44,128 nt of DNA. It comes from CAZMHN01 sp964566145 (GTDB taxonomy: Bacteria > Patescibacteriota > Patescibacteriia > Veblenbacterales > UBA10138). Shown here piece after piece: positions 25,591-31,316 of this stretch (position 1 is the stretch's first letter; every line of letters begins with the position of its first letter). The translations under genes and the position numbers were made by a program. The notes beneath the pieces were generated by a model that saw only the letters and a program-made list of their open reading frames with translations, was not told the DNA's origin and did not search any database. The DNA lies in assembly GCA_964566145.1 (NCBI GenBank), contig CAZMHN010000005.1:1-44128 (forward strand), given 5' to 3'.

Positions 25591-25619
25591 TGGTACTCTT
25601 GGCTGTGGCATATGCCACA
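25591..25619 (+). promoter_or_regulatory. pyrH promoter with palindrome over the start codon
   Basis: An extended -10 TGG-TACTCT (25591-25599) lies 12 nt before the ATG. The start codon sits in the centre of a perfect 16-bp palindrome TGTGGCATATGCCACA (25604-25619). It could be an operator or a 5'-terminal hairpin hiding the start codon. Confidence 0.5.
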
Positions 25620-26325
25620 CACATCCTATCAGCGCATCATGGTGAAGCTATCCGGCGAAACGCTAGGTCGCACCGGTTGCGGCGTCGAACTCAAAAAGCT
25701 TGCTCTTGTCGTATCCGAGCTAAAAGCGCTCCGGGCGCGCGGAGTGCGCGCGGCCGTGGTGGTGGGCGGCGGCAACGTATGGCGCAAACGCGAGCAGGGC
25801 AGGGGATTAGACGGGGTTACAGCCGACTACCTGGGCATGGTGGCTACGGTCATGAACGCGCTGGCTTTGAGGCAGGCGTTGGCCAAAGCCAAGGTGCCGT
25901 GCGTGGTACAGAGCGCAGTGGCCTTTGATCTGCCGTACGTGGAGCGCGTTGACATACTGGCGGCCCGCGGCGCTTTGCGGCGGGGTGAAATCGTCATATT
26001 CGCCGGCGGAACGGGGCGGCCGTACGTGACCACGGACACCGCCGCGGCCAGGCACGCCGCCGCCATACAGGCGGAAGTCATCGTAAAAGTCGGTCCAGTA
26101 GACGGCGTGTATTCGGCCGACCCCAGAGTGAAGCGTTCGGCTAAGCGGTACTCCGTGCTTACGGCGCGCGAGGCCATAGCCAGGCGACTGAAGGTGATGG
26201 ACAAGGAAGCGTTCGAGTTCGCGCGTTCGAAGCGCATTCCCATAATTGTGTGCCAATGGAAAAAAGGCGCGCTCCAAAGAGTGGCCCAAGGGAGAAAAGC
26301 AGGCACTTTAGTAAGGCCGGAATAG
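25612..26325 (+). CDS. pyrH: UMP kinase
   Basis: PyrH phosphorylates UMP to UDP. The ~237-aa amino-acid-kinase-fold protein has RIMVKLSGETLG, AAVVVGGGNVWRKREQ, DYLGMVATVMNALALRQAL, GTGRPYVTTDTAAARHAAAI, KVGPVDGVYSADPR and the C-terminal KRIPIIVCQW. The ATG at 25612 was chosen from the -10 position and the family start. An ATG at 25588 lies before the -10. It forms the conserved rpsB-tsf-pyrH order, but the terminator and own promoter uncouple it; frr does not follow. Confidence 0.95.
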   Translation: MPHTSYQRIMVKLSGETLGRTGCGVELKKLALVVSELKALRARGVRAAVVVGGGNVWRKREQGRGLDGVTADYLGMVATVMNALALRQALAKAKVPCVVQSAVAFDLPYVERVDILAARGALRRGEIVIFAGGTGRPYVTTDTAAARHAAAIQAEVIVKVGPVDGVYSADPRVKRSAKRYSVLTAREAIARRLKVMDKEAFEFARSKRIPIIVCQWKKGALQRVAQGRKAGTLVRPE

Positions 26326-26351
26326 CGTTTTTGTAAGGGTTCAGGCCGGCG

Positions 26352-26375
26352 AACAGGGCATTGGCCCTGTTTTCT
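26352..26375 (+). terminator. Intrinsic terminator after pyrH
   Basis: AACAGGGC/GCCCTGTT stem with a 4-nt loop, followed by TTCT. Confidence 0.8.
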
Positions 26376-26376
26376 A

Positions 26377-26405
26377 TTGACAGGCGCCAGGCTTAGGCCT
26401 AGTAT
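26377..26405 (+). promoter_or_regulatory. Promoter of island unit A
   Basis: TTGACA (26377-26382), 17-nt spacer, TAGTAT (26400-26405). It is one of three near-identical promoters in the island. Confidence 0.88.
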
Positions 26406-26413
26406 CCAAGAAT

Positions 26414-26493
26414 CCTGTGCGTAGTTGAATGTGGGAGCAGGCAACAAAGAAAGGAGGTTTTTGTTGCGCCCGCACCTAAAGCTACGCACCAGG
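26414..26493 (+). promoter_or_regulatory. Structured leader presenting a Shine-Dalgarno sequence in a loop
   Basis: Outer helix GTGCGTAG (26417-26424) with CTACGCAC (26482-26489), extended by CCT/AGG. A weaker middle helix is GTGGG (26431-26435) with 26470-26475. The apical helix is GCAACAAA (26441-26448) with TTTGTTGC (26460-26467). The 11-nt apical loop GAAAGGAGGTT carries a perfect anti-SD complement. No ATG follows at normal distance (only TTG at 26464), so it may be a ribosome-binding decoy or standby site, or a leader ORF start. Confidence 0.6.
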
Positions 26494-26560
26494 ACCGGCA
26501 AACCGTCGGTGTTCCATCTGCTCTTTTCCAACCTCTCCAATCAGCTGAAAGGTGGTGTGT

Positions 26561-26947
26561 ATGAAGACCCTTTTCGGCATCACCCTGGTCCTGATCGTCG
26601 CGTTGCTCGCAGCATCTCCGCCGGCACTGGCGAACCTTGCGAACAGCGAAGATCAGGACAACAGGCCGGCCAGCGTGGCCATCATGAACGACGCCATCAG
26701 CCAGAATGCTGACATGACGGTCCAGGCCAGTACAGAGGAAGCGATCAATGCGACGACGGCGAACATGCAGACGGCAAACTCACAGGAGGTGGCGCTTGTC
26801 GCCGGCGAAATTGTCGCGGCGGGTTCGCTGGACAATATCGGTGAGTATATGATCTCGGCCAAGCGCGCGGAGACAATCGGCTCAAAGGAGGCGGCGCCCT
26901 ATGCGCCCGATATTGTGGCAGGGTTCTCCTACGTCAATCAGGTCTGA
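26561..26947 (+). CDS. Secreted small protein of unknown function (128 aa)
   Basis: Not recognised. The N-terminus is a clear Sec signal peptide (MKTLFGITLVLIVALLAASPPALA, probable cleavage after ALA at about residue 24). The mature ~104 aa are soluble, rich in Ala/Asn/Gln/Glu and without Cys, with helical stretches (VAIMNDAISQNADMTVQ, EEAINATTANMQTANSQEVALVAGEIVAAGS). AAAGGTGG precedes the ATG at 26561. A longer reading from GTG 26552 overlaps this site. It is the first ORF of unit A, driven by a near-consensus promoter. Confidence 0.72.
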   Translation: MKTLFGITLVLIVALLAASPPALANLANSEDQDNRPASVAIMNDAISQNADMTVQASTEEAINATTANMQTANSQEVALVAGEIVAAGSLDNIGEYMISAKRAETIGSKEAAPYAPDIVAGFSYVNQV

Positions 26948-27265
26948 TCCGCGCGAACATGCGGTTGTTGCTGTAGCATCACCAGGAGCGATACCCGCTG
27001 TCCTGTTCTGTTATTGACTAGAGCTCTTTGCGCTTTGCGTGGTTCGGTTGGCTTGTGAGGAAGCGCAACTACATGCTTGTGCATGAACAGGATAGCGCCG
27101 CGGCTACCGTGGCCTGCAGACAGCTGAAATGGACCATCAGGGTCCAAATCTCCCGGGTCGCAGTACGTTGGCGGTAGACCCGTCGCTCGCACGGCCGCGG
27201 TACGCCGCTGTTGCATCACCGCATCATCCAGGTAAACATACTTCTCTCACCGAAGGAACGCTTTC
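26948..27265 (+). other. Non-coding or poorly coding stretch of unit A with hairpins
   Basis: No convincing gene. Perfect hairpins include CATGC/GCATG (27072-27085) inside GCGC/GCGC, GCCGCGG/CCGTGGC (one G-U, loop CTA) directly after it, and TGGACC/GGTCCA a few bases later. A 34-codon ATG ORF at 27073-27177 has only a weak GAGGAA upstream. The dense pairing suggests structured RNA. Confidence 0.4.
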
Positions 27266-27376
27266 ATGCGATTCCGCAGTCCGCTGGCGTTCTACATGCC
27301 AGCCGAACAAGTCGGTGAGACACGCTCGGGATGGGCGAGTCCTCCCCACATTCATCGGCCACGCGAGGGTCAGTAA
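27266..27376 (+). CDS. Small ORF A (36 aa), RSPLA-Y motif family
   Basis: The ATG at 27266 follows AAGGAA at 7 nt. The product starts MRFRSPLAFYMPAEQVG and is basic, with C-terminal HIHRPREGQ. Its SPLAFYM-P matches SPLAGYISP of ORF B and APFRGYVGP of ORF C. The stop codon lies in the loop of the helix at 27354-27392. Function unknown; it could be a small protein or a chance ORF in a structured RNA. Confidence 0.5.
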   Translation: MRFRSPLAFYMPAEQVGETRSGWASPPHIHRPREGQ

Positions 27377-27392
27377 AACCCTCCACGCCGAT
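27354..27392 (+). other. Two-tier RNA helix at the end of ORF A
   Basis: ATCGGC (27354-27359) pairs with GCCGAT (27387-27392). GAGGGT (27365-27370) pairs with ACCCTC (27378-27383) around a 7-nt loop. There is no T tract, so it is not a terminator. Confidence 0.55.
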
Positions 27393-27591
27393 CCGGTGTG
27401 GAACTTTCGTTGCGGGGGTCGCATTCATCTTTGAGGTGTCACGTGCCAAATACGTGAGCTCGTGAATTCTTGGCGCGGACTGGCAAGAGCAAGTCCCTTG
27501 GGACTAAGAGGGAATTCAGAGGCGTCGAGCTTCATCTCACGGATAACAAAAGGTCGCCAGACGGGCGGCACGAAATAACATGAAGAGGCAC
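27377..27591 (+). other. 3' part of unit A without a clear gene
   Basis: No convincing ORF on either strand. It holds AGTCCC-TT-GGGACT (about 27492-27506) between two GAATTC palindromes, plus smaller hairpins. A minus-strand frame at 27425-27748 has no homology or ribosome binding site. Confidence 0.35.
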
Positions 27592-27633
27592 AAAGCGGAC
27601 AAGGAAAACACCCCCTGTCCGCTTTTTTGTTTT
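27592..27633 (+). terminator. Intrinsic terminator of unit A
   Basis: AAAGCGGACA (27592-27601) pairs with TGTCCGCTTT (27616-27625) around a 14-nt loop, followed by TTTGTTTT. Confidence 0.88.
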
Positions 27634-27646
27634 GAGAAGGCCCAGC

Positions 27647-27675
27647 TTGACGGCGCTTGTCGCCGGGCCTAGTAT
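27647..27675 (+). promoter_or_regulatory. Promoter of island unit B
   Basis: TTGACG (27647-27652), 17-nt spacer, TAGTAT (27670-27675). It shares GGCCTAGTAT with the unit A promoter. Confidence 0.88.
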
Positions 27676-27750
27676 CATTCTGTCCCGAGGCGAAATTCGG
27701 TGAACGCCCCTGGGACAAAAACCAATCATCCTTTATAGAAGGAGGCAATC

Positions 27751-27918
27751 ATGATTCACGTTCCGCGTAGCCCGCTTGCGGGCTACATCAGCCCTGATGT
27801 TCTGAGGGGCAGGAAGGCGTGCCCGTCGTTCGGATTGAGTCTTGTCCATAGGGCCCGTTCCCTGGGCAAACATTCGAGCGGCTCGCCGCCCAATCCCGTT
27901 GAAGAACAGCTTGGCTAG
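27751..27918 (+). CDS. Small ORF B (55 aa), RSPLAGY motif family
   Basis: The ATG at 27751 follows a full Shine-Dalgarno (AGAAGGAGG, spacing 6). The product starts MIHVPRSPLAGYISPDVLRG, is basic in the middle (FGLSLVHRARSLGKHSS) and ends PPNPVEEQLG. The motif codons also form a perfect 9-bp hairpin GTAGCCCGC/GCGGGCTAC (27767-27786). The leader contains TGTCCC/GGGACA. Of the three island ORFs this has the best translation signals. Function unknown. Confidence 0.6.
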   Translation: MIHVPRSPLAGYISPDVLRGRKACPSFGLSLVHRARSLGKHSSGSPPNPVEEQLG

Positions 27919-27953
27919 GAACAAGGGTGATTGAACGGCCCGCAAGGCCGTAA

Positions 27954-27997
27954 GGCTACATCAGGGTAACCCAGAGCATCGGGTTACCCTGTTTTTC
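27954..27997 (+). terminator. Intrinsic terminator of unit B
   Basis: CAGGGTAACCC (27962-27972) pairs with GGGTTACCCTG (27981-27991), loop of 8, followed by TTTTTC. The 5' flank repeats the 11-mer GGCTACATCAG, which also occurs at 27781-27791 inside ORF B. Confidence 0.93.
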
Positions 27998-28046
27998 TTG
28001 ATATTTAGGGTTTTTTCTGTCCACAATTTATTCACCTTGCCTGGCA

Positions 28047-28075
28047 TTGACCAGCACGAGGCCTGGGTTTAGTAT
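28047..28075 (+). promoter_or_regulatory. Promoter of island unit C
   Basis: TTGACC (28047-28052), 17-nt spacer, TAGTAT (28070-28075). It is the third copy of the island promoter type. Confidence 0.88.
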
Positions 28076-28083
28076 GGTCGTTA

Positions 28084-28178
28084 CCGCTTCGGATGGGATT
28101 GGTCGGGCGGACCATAGGTACCAGGCAGCGATGCTTGGAACACCAGGACGCAAGTCCAACCCAACCGTCCCAGCGGTT
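28084..28178 (+). other. Hairpin-rich leader of unit C
   Basis: Consecutive hairpins: CCG-CTT-CGG (28084-28092); GGTC/GACC (28101-28113); CCAGGCA/TGCTTGG with a GCGA tetraloop (28121-28138); GGAC/GTCC with a GCAA tetraloop (28146-28157); AACCG/CGGTT (28163-28178). Short ones may be chance, but the GNRA loops and packing suggest structured RNA. Confidence 0.45.
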
Positions 28179-28214
28179 CTTCACAACAAGCACTCACCCT
28201 TTCAGGAGAGCCTA

Positions 28215-28421
28215 ATGACTCGACTGATCCACGCCCCGTTCAGGGGTTACGTTGGTCCGCCTAAAGCGGAAGGTGCTGAGGGGCCTGGTCCTCATATCAA
28301 CAGCACGATGGCCAACCATCGTTCGGGCATACGGAAGGAGACCGTAGACTGCCGATCGCTGGAGATCATGTTGACTGGGAATGGTCGCTGCGGCCGGGTA
28401 GGCCACGCAATCGGGCCCTAA
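28215..28421 (+). CDS. Small ORF C (68 aa), APFRGY motif family
   Basis: The ATG at 28215 follows AGGAGAG at 4-5 nt. The product starts MTRLIHAPFRGYVGPPKAEGAEG and is basic and Gly-rich, ending GRCGRVGHAIGP. APFRGYVGP aligns with SPLAGYISP (ORF B) and SPLAFYM-P (ORF A). The coding sequence is itself hairpin-rich (for example CGATGG/CCATCG), so a structured RNA rather than a protein is possible. A stem TCGGGC/GCCCGA (28411-28430) overlaps the stop. Confidence 0.5.
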   Translation: MTRLIHAPFRGYVGPPKAEGAEGPGPHINSTMANHRSGIRKETVDCRSLEIMLTGNGRCGRVGHAIGP

Positions 28422-28440
28422 AAAGCCCGAGATACGTATA

Positions 28441-28459
28441 GCTGGATTAGATACCCAGC
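28441..28459 (+). other. Hairpin with the loop of 16S rRNA helix 24 (790 loop)
   Basis: GCTGG/CCAGC encloses the nonamer ATTAGATAC. The 13-mer GGATTAGATACCC (28444-28456) is identical to the universally conserved 16S rRNA 790-loop segment. In E. coli 16S the stem is CAGG/CCUG; here it is CTGG/CCAG, a compensated change. No other 16S signature occurs nearby. Confidence 0.6.
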
Positions 28460-28700
28460 ATTCTTACCCACATGCCGTAGTCGGACCGATAGCCTGCCCG
28501 GGCTAAAAACGGGAATTCGTTCTTTGTGCGGTGAGCACGCGACTTTCCAGATGAGGAAGTATCGGGCCGCAAGGCCAGAGATCCGGCCAAAAGGCCATCC
28601 TCGTTCGGTTGTCCCGAATGCCCATCCCACGAAGGGCGTACGCTCTTCAAAACCCACATGTCCTTCGCCATGACTGCTCCGAACGTAATGAGAGTAAGCA
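28460..28700 (+). other. Middle of unit C, no clear gene
   Basis: No supported gene. A 40-codon ATG ORF at 28551-28673 lacks a ribosome binding site. CGTTCGG (28602-28608) pairs with CCGAACG (28679-28685) to close a ~70-nt domain. GGCC-GCAA-GGCC (28565-28576) and GGCC-AAAA-GGCC (28585-28596) lie before it. Confidence 0.35.
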
Positions 28701-28799
28701 CTTGAGCAATCAAGGGCACTCCGCGAGCGGAGATAGTACAAACGACTCCCCCCGGGGGAGTACGGACAGCTCACCTGAGCATTCGCACCGTAACGGTGC
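28701..28799 (+). ncRNA. Array of five back-to-back hairpins in unit C
   Basis: CTTGA-GCAA-TCAAG (28701-28714), CTCCG-CGAG-CGGAG (28719-28732), ACTCCCC-CCG-GGGGAGT (28745-28761), GCTC-ACCT-GAGC (28769-28780) and GCACCG-TAA-CGGTGC (28785-28799). Five perfect stems in 99 nt with 4-12 nt linkers is well above chance and indicates a structured RNA. An AGGGAGGA (28823-28830) and GTG at 28840 follow. Confidence 0.6.
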
Positions 28800-28916
28800 A
28801 TTCATCCGGCGCGTTCTGTAACAGGGAGGAACGCAAAAGGTGAAGGGGCCCGGTAAGGCCCCATATGTCAGAGTGAGTTGTGAGCGCGGTCGGCGCCACA
28901 GGGATTTTGAGCGAAT

Positions 28917-28952
28917 GGCCATCCAAAACACCGGATGGCCTATTTTTTATTT
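28917..28952 (+). terminator. Intrinsic terminator of unit C
   Basis: GGCCATCC (28917-28924) pairs with GGATGGCC (28933-28940), loop of 8, followed by TATTTTTTATTT. Confidence 0.93.
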
Positions 28953-28967
28953 CTACCCTTTCGGCGG

Positions 28968-28973
28968 TATACT
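28968..28973 (+). promoter_or_regulatory. gap -10 box
   Basis: TATACT at 28968-28973 gives a transcript start at about 28980 and a 25-nt leader without a Shine-Dalgarno. No clear -35; the region before it is the unit C terminator. Confidence 0.55.
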
Positions 28974-29004
28974 GTGTGTTGGTACTTGTAACCCACATAC
29001 GCTT

Positions 29005-30054
29005 ATGAAAAAGAAGCTTGTTTCGAGAGCCAAGCCAAAGGCCGCGCCTGCTGGACCGGTACGGGTCGCCATCAACGGGTTCGGCCGCATCGGCCGAGCC
29101 GCGTTCAAGGTAGCGCTCGAGCGGCCGGGCGTGAAGGTCGTGGCCATCAACGACCTGGTATCCACCGACGTGCTGGCGCACCTTCTGCAGTACGATACGG
29201 TGTACGGACAGTACCTGCGCAAAGCGTCGTCCGACAAGACCCACCTCATCGTGGCAGGACAGAAGTATCCGGTGTTCGCCGAACGCGAGCCCGGGAAGCT
29301 ACCCTGGAAAAAGCTGGGCGTGGATGTCGTGCTGGAGTGCACCGGACGGTTCACGAAGCGGGCGGATGCCATGTTGCACGTGAAAGCCGGCGCCAGGAAG
29401 GTTATTTTGTCTGCACCGGCCAAAGGAGGCGGAGTACCCACCTATATACTAGGTGTGAACGCAGAGGGGAAGATGACGGACAACGTGGTTTCCAACGCCT
29501 CATGCACCACGAACTGCATTGCGCCCGTGGCACAGGTGATGCAATCCGCCTTTGGCGTGGAGAAAGCCATGATGACAACGGTGCACAGCTATACAGCCGA
29601 TCAGAACCTGGTGGATGGGCCGCATAAGGATTTGCGGCGCGCCCGGGCCGCGGCCCAGAACATAGTGCCGACCACGACCGGAGCGGCTATTGCCACTACC
29701 GAGACGGTGCCGGAACTAAAGGGGCTGTTCGACGGCATGTCCGTACGCGTACCCACCGCGTGCGTGTCGCTGTCGGATTTCACATTCGTACTGAAGCGCA
29801 AGAAGGTGACGAAGGCGCAGGTGAACTCCGTGTTGCGGCGCGCGGCCGGGAGCAAGCGGTACAAAGGCATTTTGCAGGTTACTAACAAGCCTTTGGTCTC
29901 GAGCGATTTCATCGGCAATCCGGCCTCGTCTATAGTGGATCTGCCTTTGACCCAGGTAGTGGGCGGCAACATGGTGAAAGTGGTGGCGTGGTACGACAAT
30001 GAGTGGGGGTACTCGAACCGTTTGGTCGAGATAGCCGAAGCCGCCTCGCGGTAG
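29005..30054 (+). CDS. gap: Glyceraldehyde-3-phosphate dehydrogenase
   Basis: Gap oxidises glyceraldehyde-3-phosphate to 1,3-bisphosphoglycerate with NAD. The 349-aa protein has a basic ~17-residue N-terminal extension (MKKKLVSRAKPKAAPAG) before VRVAINGFGRIGR. It has the catalytic ASCTTNC and partner His in VHSYTADQ, GAAIATTETVPELKG, RVPTACVSLSDF, and the C-terminal WYDNEWGYSNRLVEI. The frame is open upstream to 28840, but that crosses a terminator, so the ATG at 29005 after TATACT is the start. Confidence 0.96.
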   Translation: MKKKLVSRAKPKAAPAGPVRVAINGFGRIGRAAFKVALERPGVKVVAINDLVSTDVLAHLLQYDTVYGQYLRKASSDKTHLIVAGQKYPVFAEREPGKLPWKKLGVDVVLECTGRFTKRADAMLHVKAGARKVILSAPAKGGGVPTYILGVNAEGKMTDNVVSNASCTTNCIAPVAQVMQSAFGVEKAMMTTVHSYTADQNLVDGPHKDLRRARAAAQNIVPTTTGAAIATTETVPELKGLFDGMSVRVPTACVSLSDFTFVLKRKKVTKAQVNSVLRRAAGSKRYKGILQVTNKPLVSSDFIGNPASSIVDLPLTQVVGGNMVKVVAWYDNEWGYSNRLVEIAEAASR

Positions 30055-30094
30055 CAAAAGGAAACATTCTTCTGTCCGCGGCGTTGCATGTCAT

Positions 30095-30931
30095 ATGATG
30101 CGAGAGGGAACTGAACTGGCGATTGGTTTCGCTTTGTTTGCGGTAGTCGCCGCCTATGGCGGTTATGCCGTAGGCAGATACCAGAGCCAAGCGGTGAATT
30201 TTCAGCAGGTTACGGCTCCAGGGGCTAAGTCGGGTAGCCCAGCTGGTTCGGGCGGACAAGGAGCCGTCGCCCCGTTCACCATTGCCGCGGTAGCCCAACA
30301 CGCCGGGCCGCAAGATTGCTGGATCATCATAAGCGGCGGGGTGTATGGGGTGACCGGTTACTTGAACGAACATCCTGGGGGAGCTGACTCCATAACTCCG
30401 TACTGCGGCCAGGACGCCACCCAGGCGTTCACGACCAAGGGCGGAGGGGGTGCTCATTCGGCTCTTGCGCAACAAGAATTGACCCGCCTGTACTTGGGAG
30501 CACTTGGTGAGACATCCTTGGTTGTACCGGATGCATCCAGTATGGTTCCGTCATCCGTACCCGCTACAGCCCAGGCCACTTCCGGCGCCACGGTTTCTCT
30601 GGCGCTGGCGAACATTGCTACGCACAGTACACCGCAGGACTGCTGGATAATCATAAGCAGTAAGGTGTACGATGTCACTAATTATCTGAATTTGCATCCC
30701 GGCGGCCGGAACCGAATTATCCCTTACTGCGGTCAGGATGCGACTCAGGCGTTCGCGACCAAGGGCGGCCAAGGTCAGCACTCGAGTCAGGCGCAACAGG
30801 ACCTGGCCGCGCTGTACCTTGGGCCCGTGGGCGGTACGGCCACCGTCGACCCGGCCAGTCCGTCGCCGGCCCCGCCTCCCGTAGGGCGTGGAGATGGAGA
30901 ATACGAAGACGAGCGGGAGGATGACGATTAA
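30095..30931 (+). CDS. Membrane-anchored protein with two cytochrome b5 domains
   Basis: The 278-aa protein has an N-terminal TM/signal anchor (about residues 8-25) and a linker, then two tandem b5-like domains (about 62-137 and 169-243). Each has the heme ligand motif HPGG (93-96; 201-204) and a second candidate axial His (121; 229) in GxHSxxAQQxL. Each also has two Cys (75/104 and 183/212) spaced 29 apart, likely a disulfide outside the cell. A Pro-rich stretch and acidic tail (EYEDEREDDD) follow. The domains are about 70% alike, so they arose by duplication. It probably carries electrons at the outer face; partner unknown. It is followed by a 2-TM protein. Confidence 0.88.
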   Translation: MMREGTELAIGFALFAVVAAYGGYAVGRYQSQAVNFQQVTAPGAKSGSPAGSGGQGAVAPFTIAAVAQHAGPQDCWIIISGGVYGVTGYLNEHPGGADSITPYCGQDATQAFTTKGGGGAHSALAQQELTRLYLGALGETSLVVPDASSMVPSSVPATAQATSGATVSLALANIATHSTPQDCWIIISSKVYDVTNYLNLHPGGRNRIIPYCGQDATQAFATKGGQGQHSSQAQQDLAALYLGPVGGTATVDPASPSPAPPPVGRGDGEYEDEREDDD

Positions 30932-30935
30932 CGCT

Positions 30936-31226
30936 ATGCAAAAGCTATACATCTTCGCCAAACAAATCCATCGGCTTCTCGTGATTGCGATAACGGGGCT
31001 GGGCGCGGTCATGGCTCTGACCGGTTTCATACTAAAGTACCCGGGCTTACTCGGCGTGGGCAATCTCGGGCTGGTGCGCTTTGTGCACAGTACCATGAGC
31101 ACGGCGTTTGGCATCGTGCTCGTGTTTATGGTGTTGACCGGCCTGGTTATGTACCTTGTGCCGTGGGTCCAGAAGCGCCGCGCCCGCAGGCTGGCAGAGA
31201 AGACTGTGTCGGTGCCGCCCGTATAA
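30936..31226 (+). CDS. Small 2-TM protein with conserved histidines
   Basis: The ~96-aa protein has two TM segments (about residues 14-33 and 47-69 from this start). Each carries a His at its edge (KQIHRLLVIAITGLGAVMALTG and RFVHSTMSTAFGIVLVFMVLTGLVMY), then a basic tail. The pattern recalls PepSY-TM/cytochrome b-type helices, so heme binding as a dimer is possible. The start is uncertain: ATG 30921 overlaps the b5 gene's end, ATG 30936 is 4 nt after its stop. Probably cotranscribed with the b5 protein as a redox pair. Confidence 0.65.
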   Translation: MQKLYIFAKQIHRLLVIAITGLGAVMALTGFILKYPGLLGVGNLGLVRFVHSTMSTAFGIVLVFMVLTGLVMYLVPWVQKRRARRLAEKTVSVPPV

Positions 31227-31251
31227 ACGTAAGCAAGCGTAATTTAGCCTC

Positions 31252-31288
31252 ACGACCATTGGGCCGGTTGGGAACGGCTCGTCATTTT
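31252..31288 (+). terminator. Possible terminator before pgk
   Basis: ACGA (31252-31255) and TCGT (31279-31282) close a GC-rich imperfect hairpin, followed by CATTTTCG. It is weak. Confidence 0.35.
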
Positions 31289-31301
31289 CGCTAAACAACG
31301 G

Positions 31302-31307
31302 TATACT
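31302..31307 (+). promoter_or_regulatory. pgk -10 box
   Basis: TATACT 9 nt before the pgk ATG, with no Shine-Dalgarno, predicting a leaderless mRNA. Confidence 0.6.
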
Positions 31308-31316
31308 GATTGCCGT

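Noticed and set aside
26425..26712. 95-codon frame overlapping the secreted protein gene
   Set aside because: Low-complexity Arg/His/Gly-rich reading typical of an out-of-frame shadow. The signal-peptide frame is far more plausible, although initiation at TTG 26464 cannot be excluded.
27425..27748. 107-codon minus-strand frame over the unit A/B boundary
   Set aside because: It spans a terminator, a promoter and a leader of the plus strand; composition is not protein-like and no start signals exist.
28076..28952. Unit C as a fragment of a 16S rRNA gene or a known RNA such as tmRNA or RNase P RNA
   Set aside because: Only the 790-loop motif matches. Other universal 16S signatures (530 loop, 1400 region, anti-SD) and the RNase P and tmRNA hallmark sequences are absent.
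28840..29004. Upstream extension of gap starting at GTG 28840 behind AGGGAGGA
   Set aside because: The frame crosses a strong terminator and the gap promoter, and has no homology. A short peptide from 28840 would lack a stop codon in the terminated transcript.
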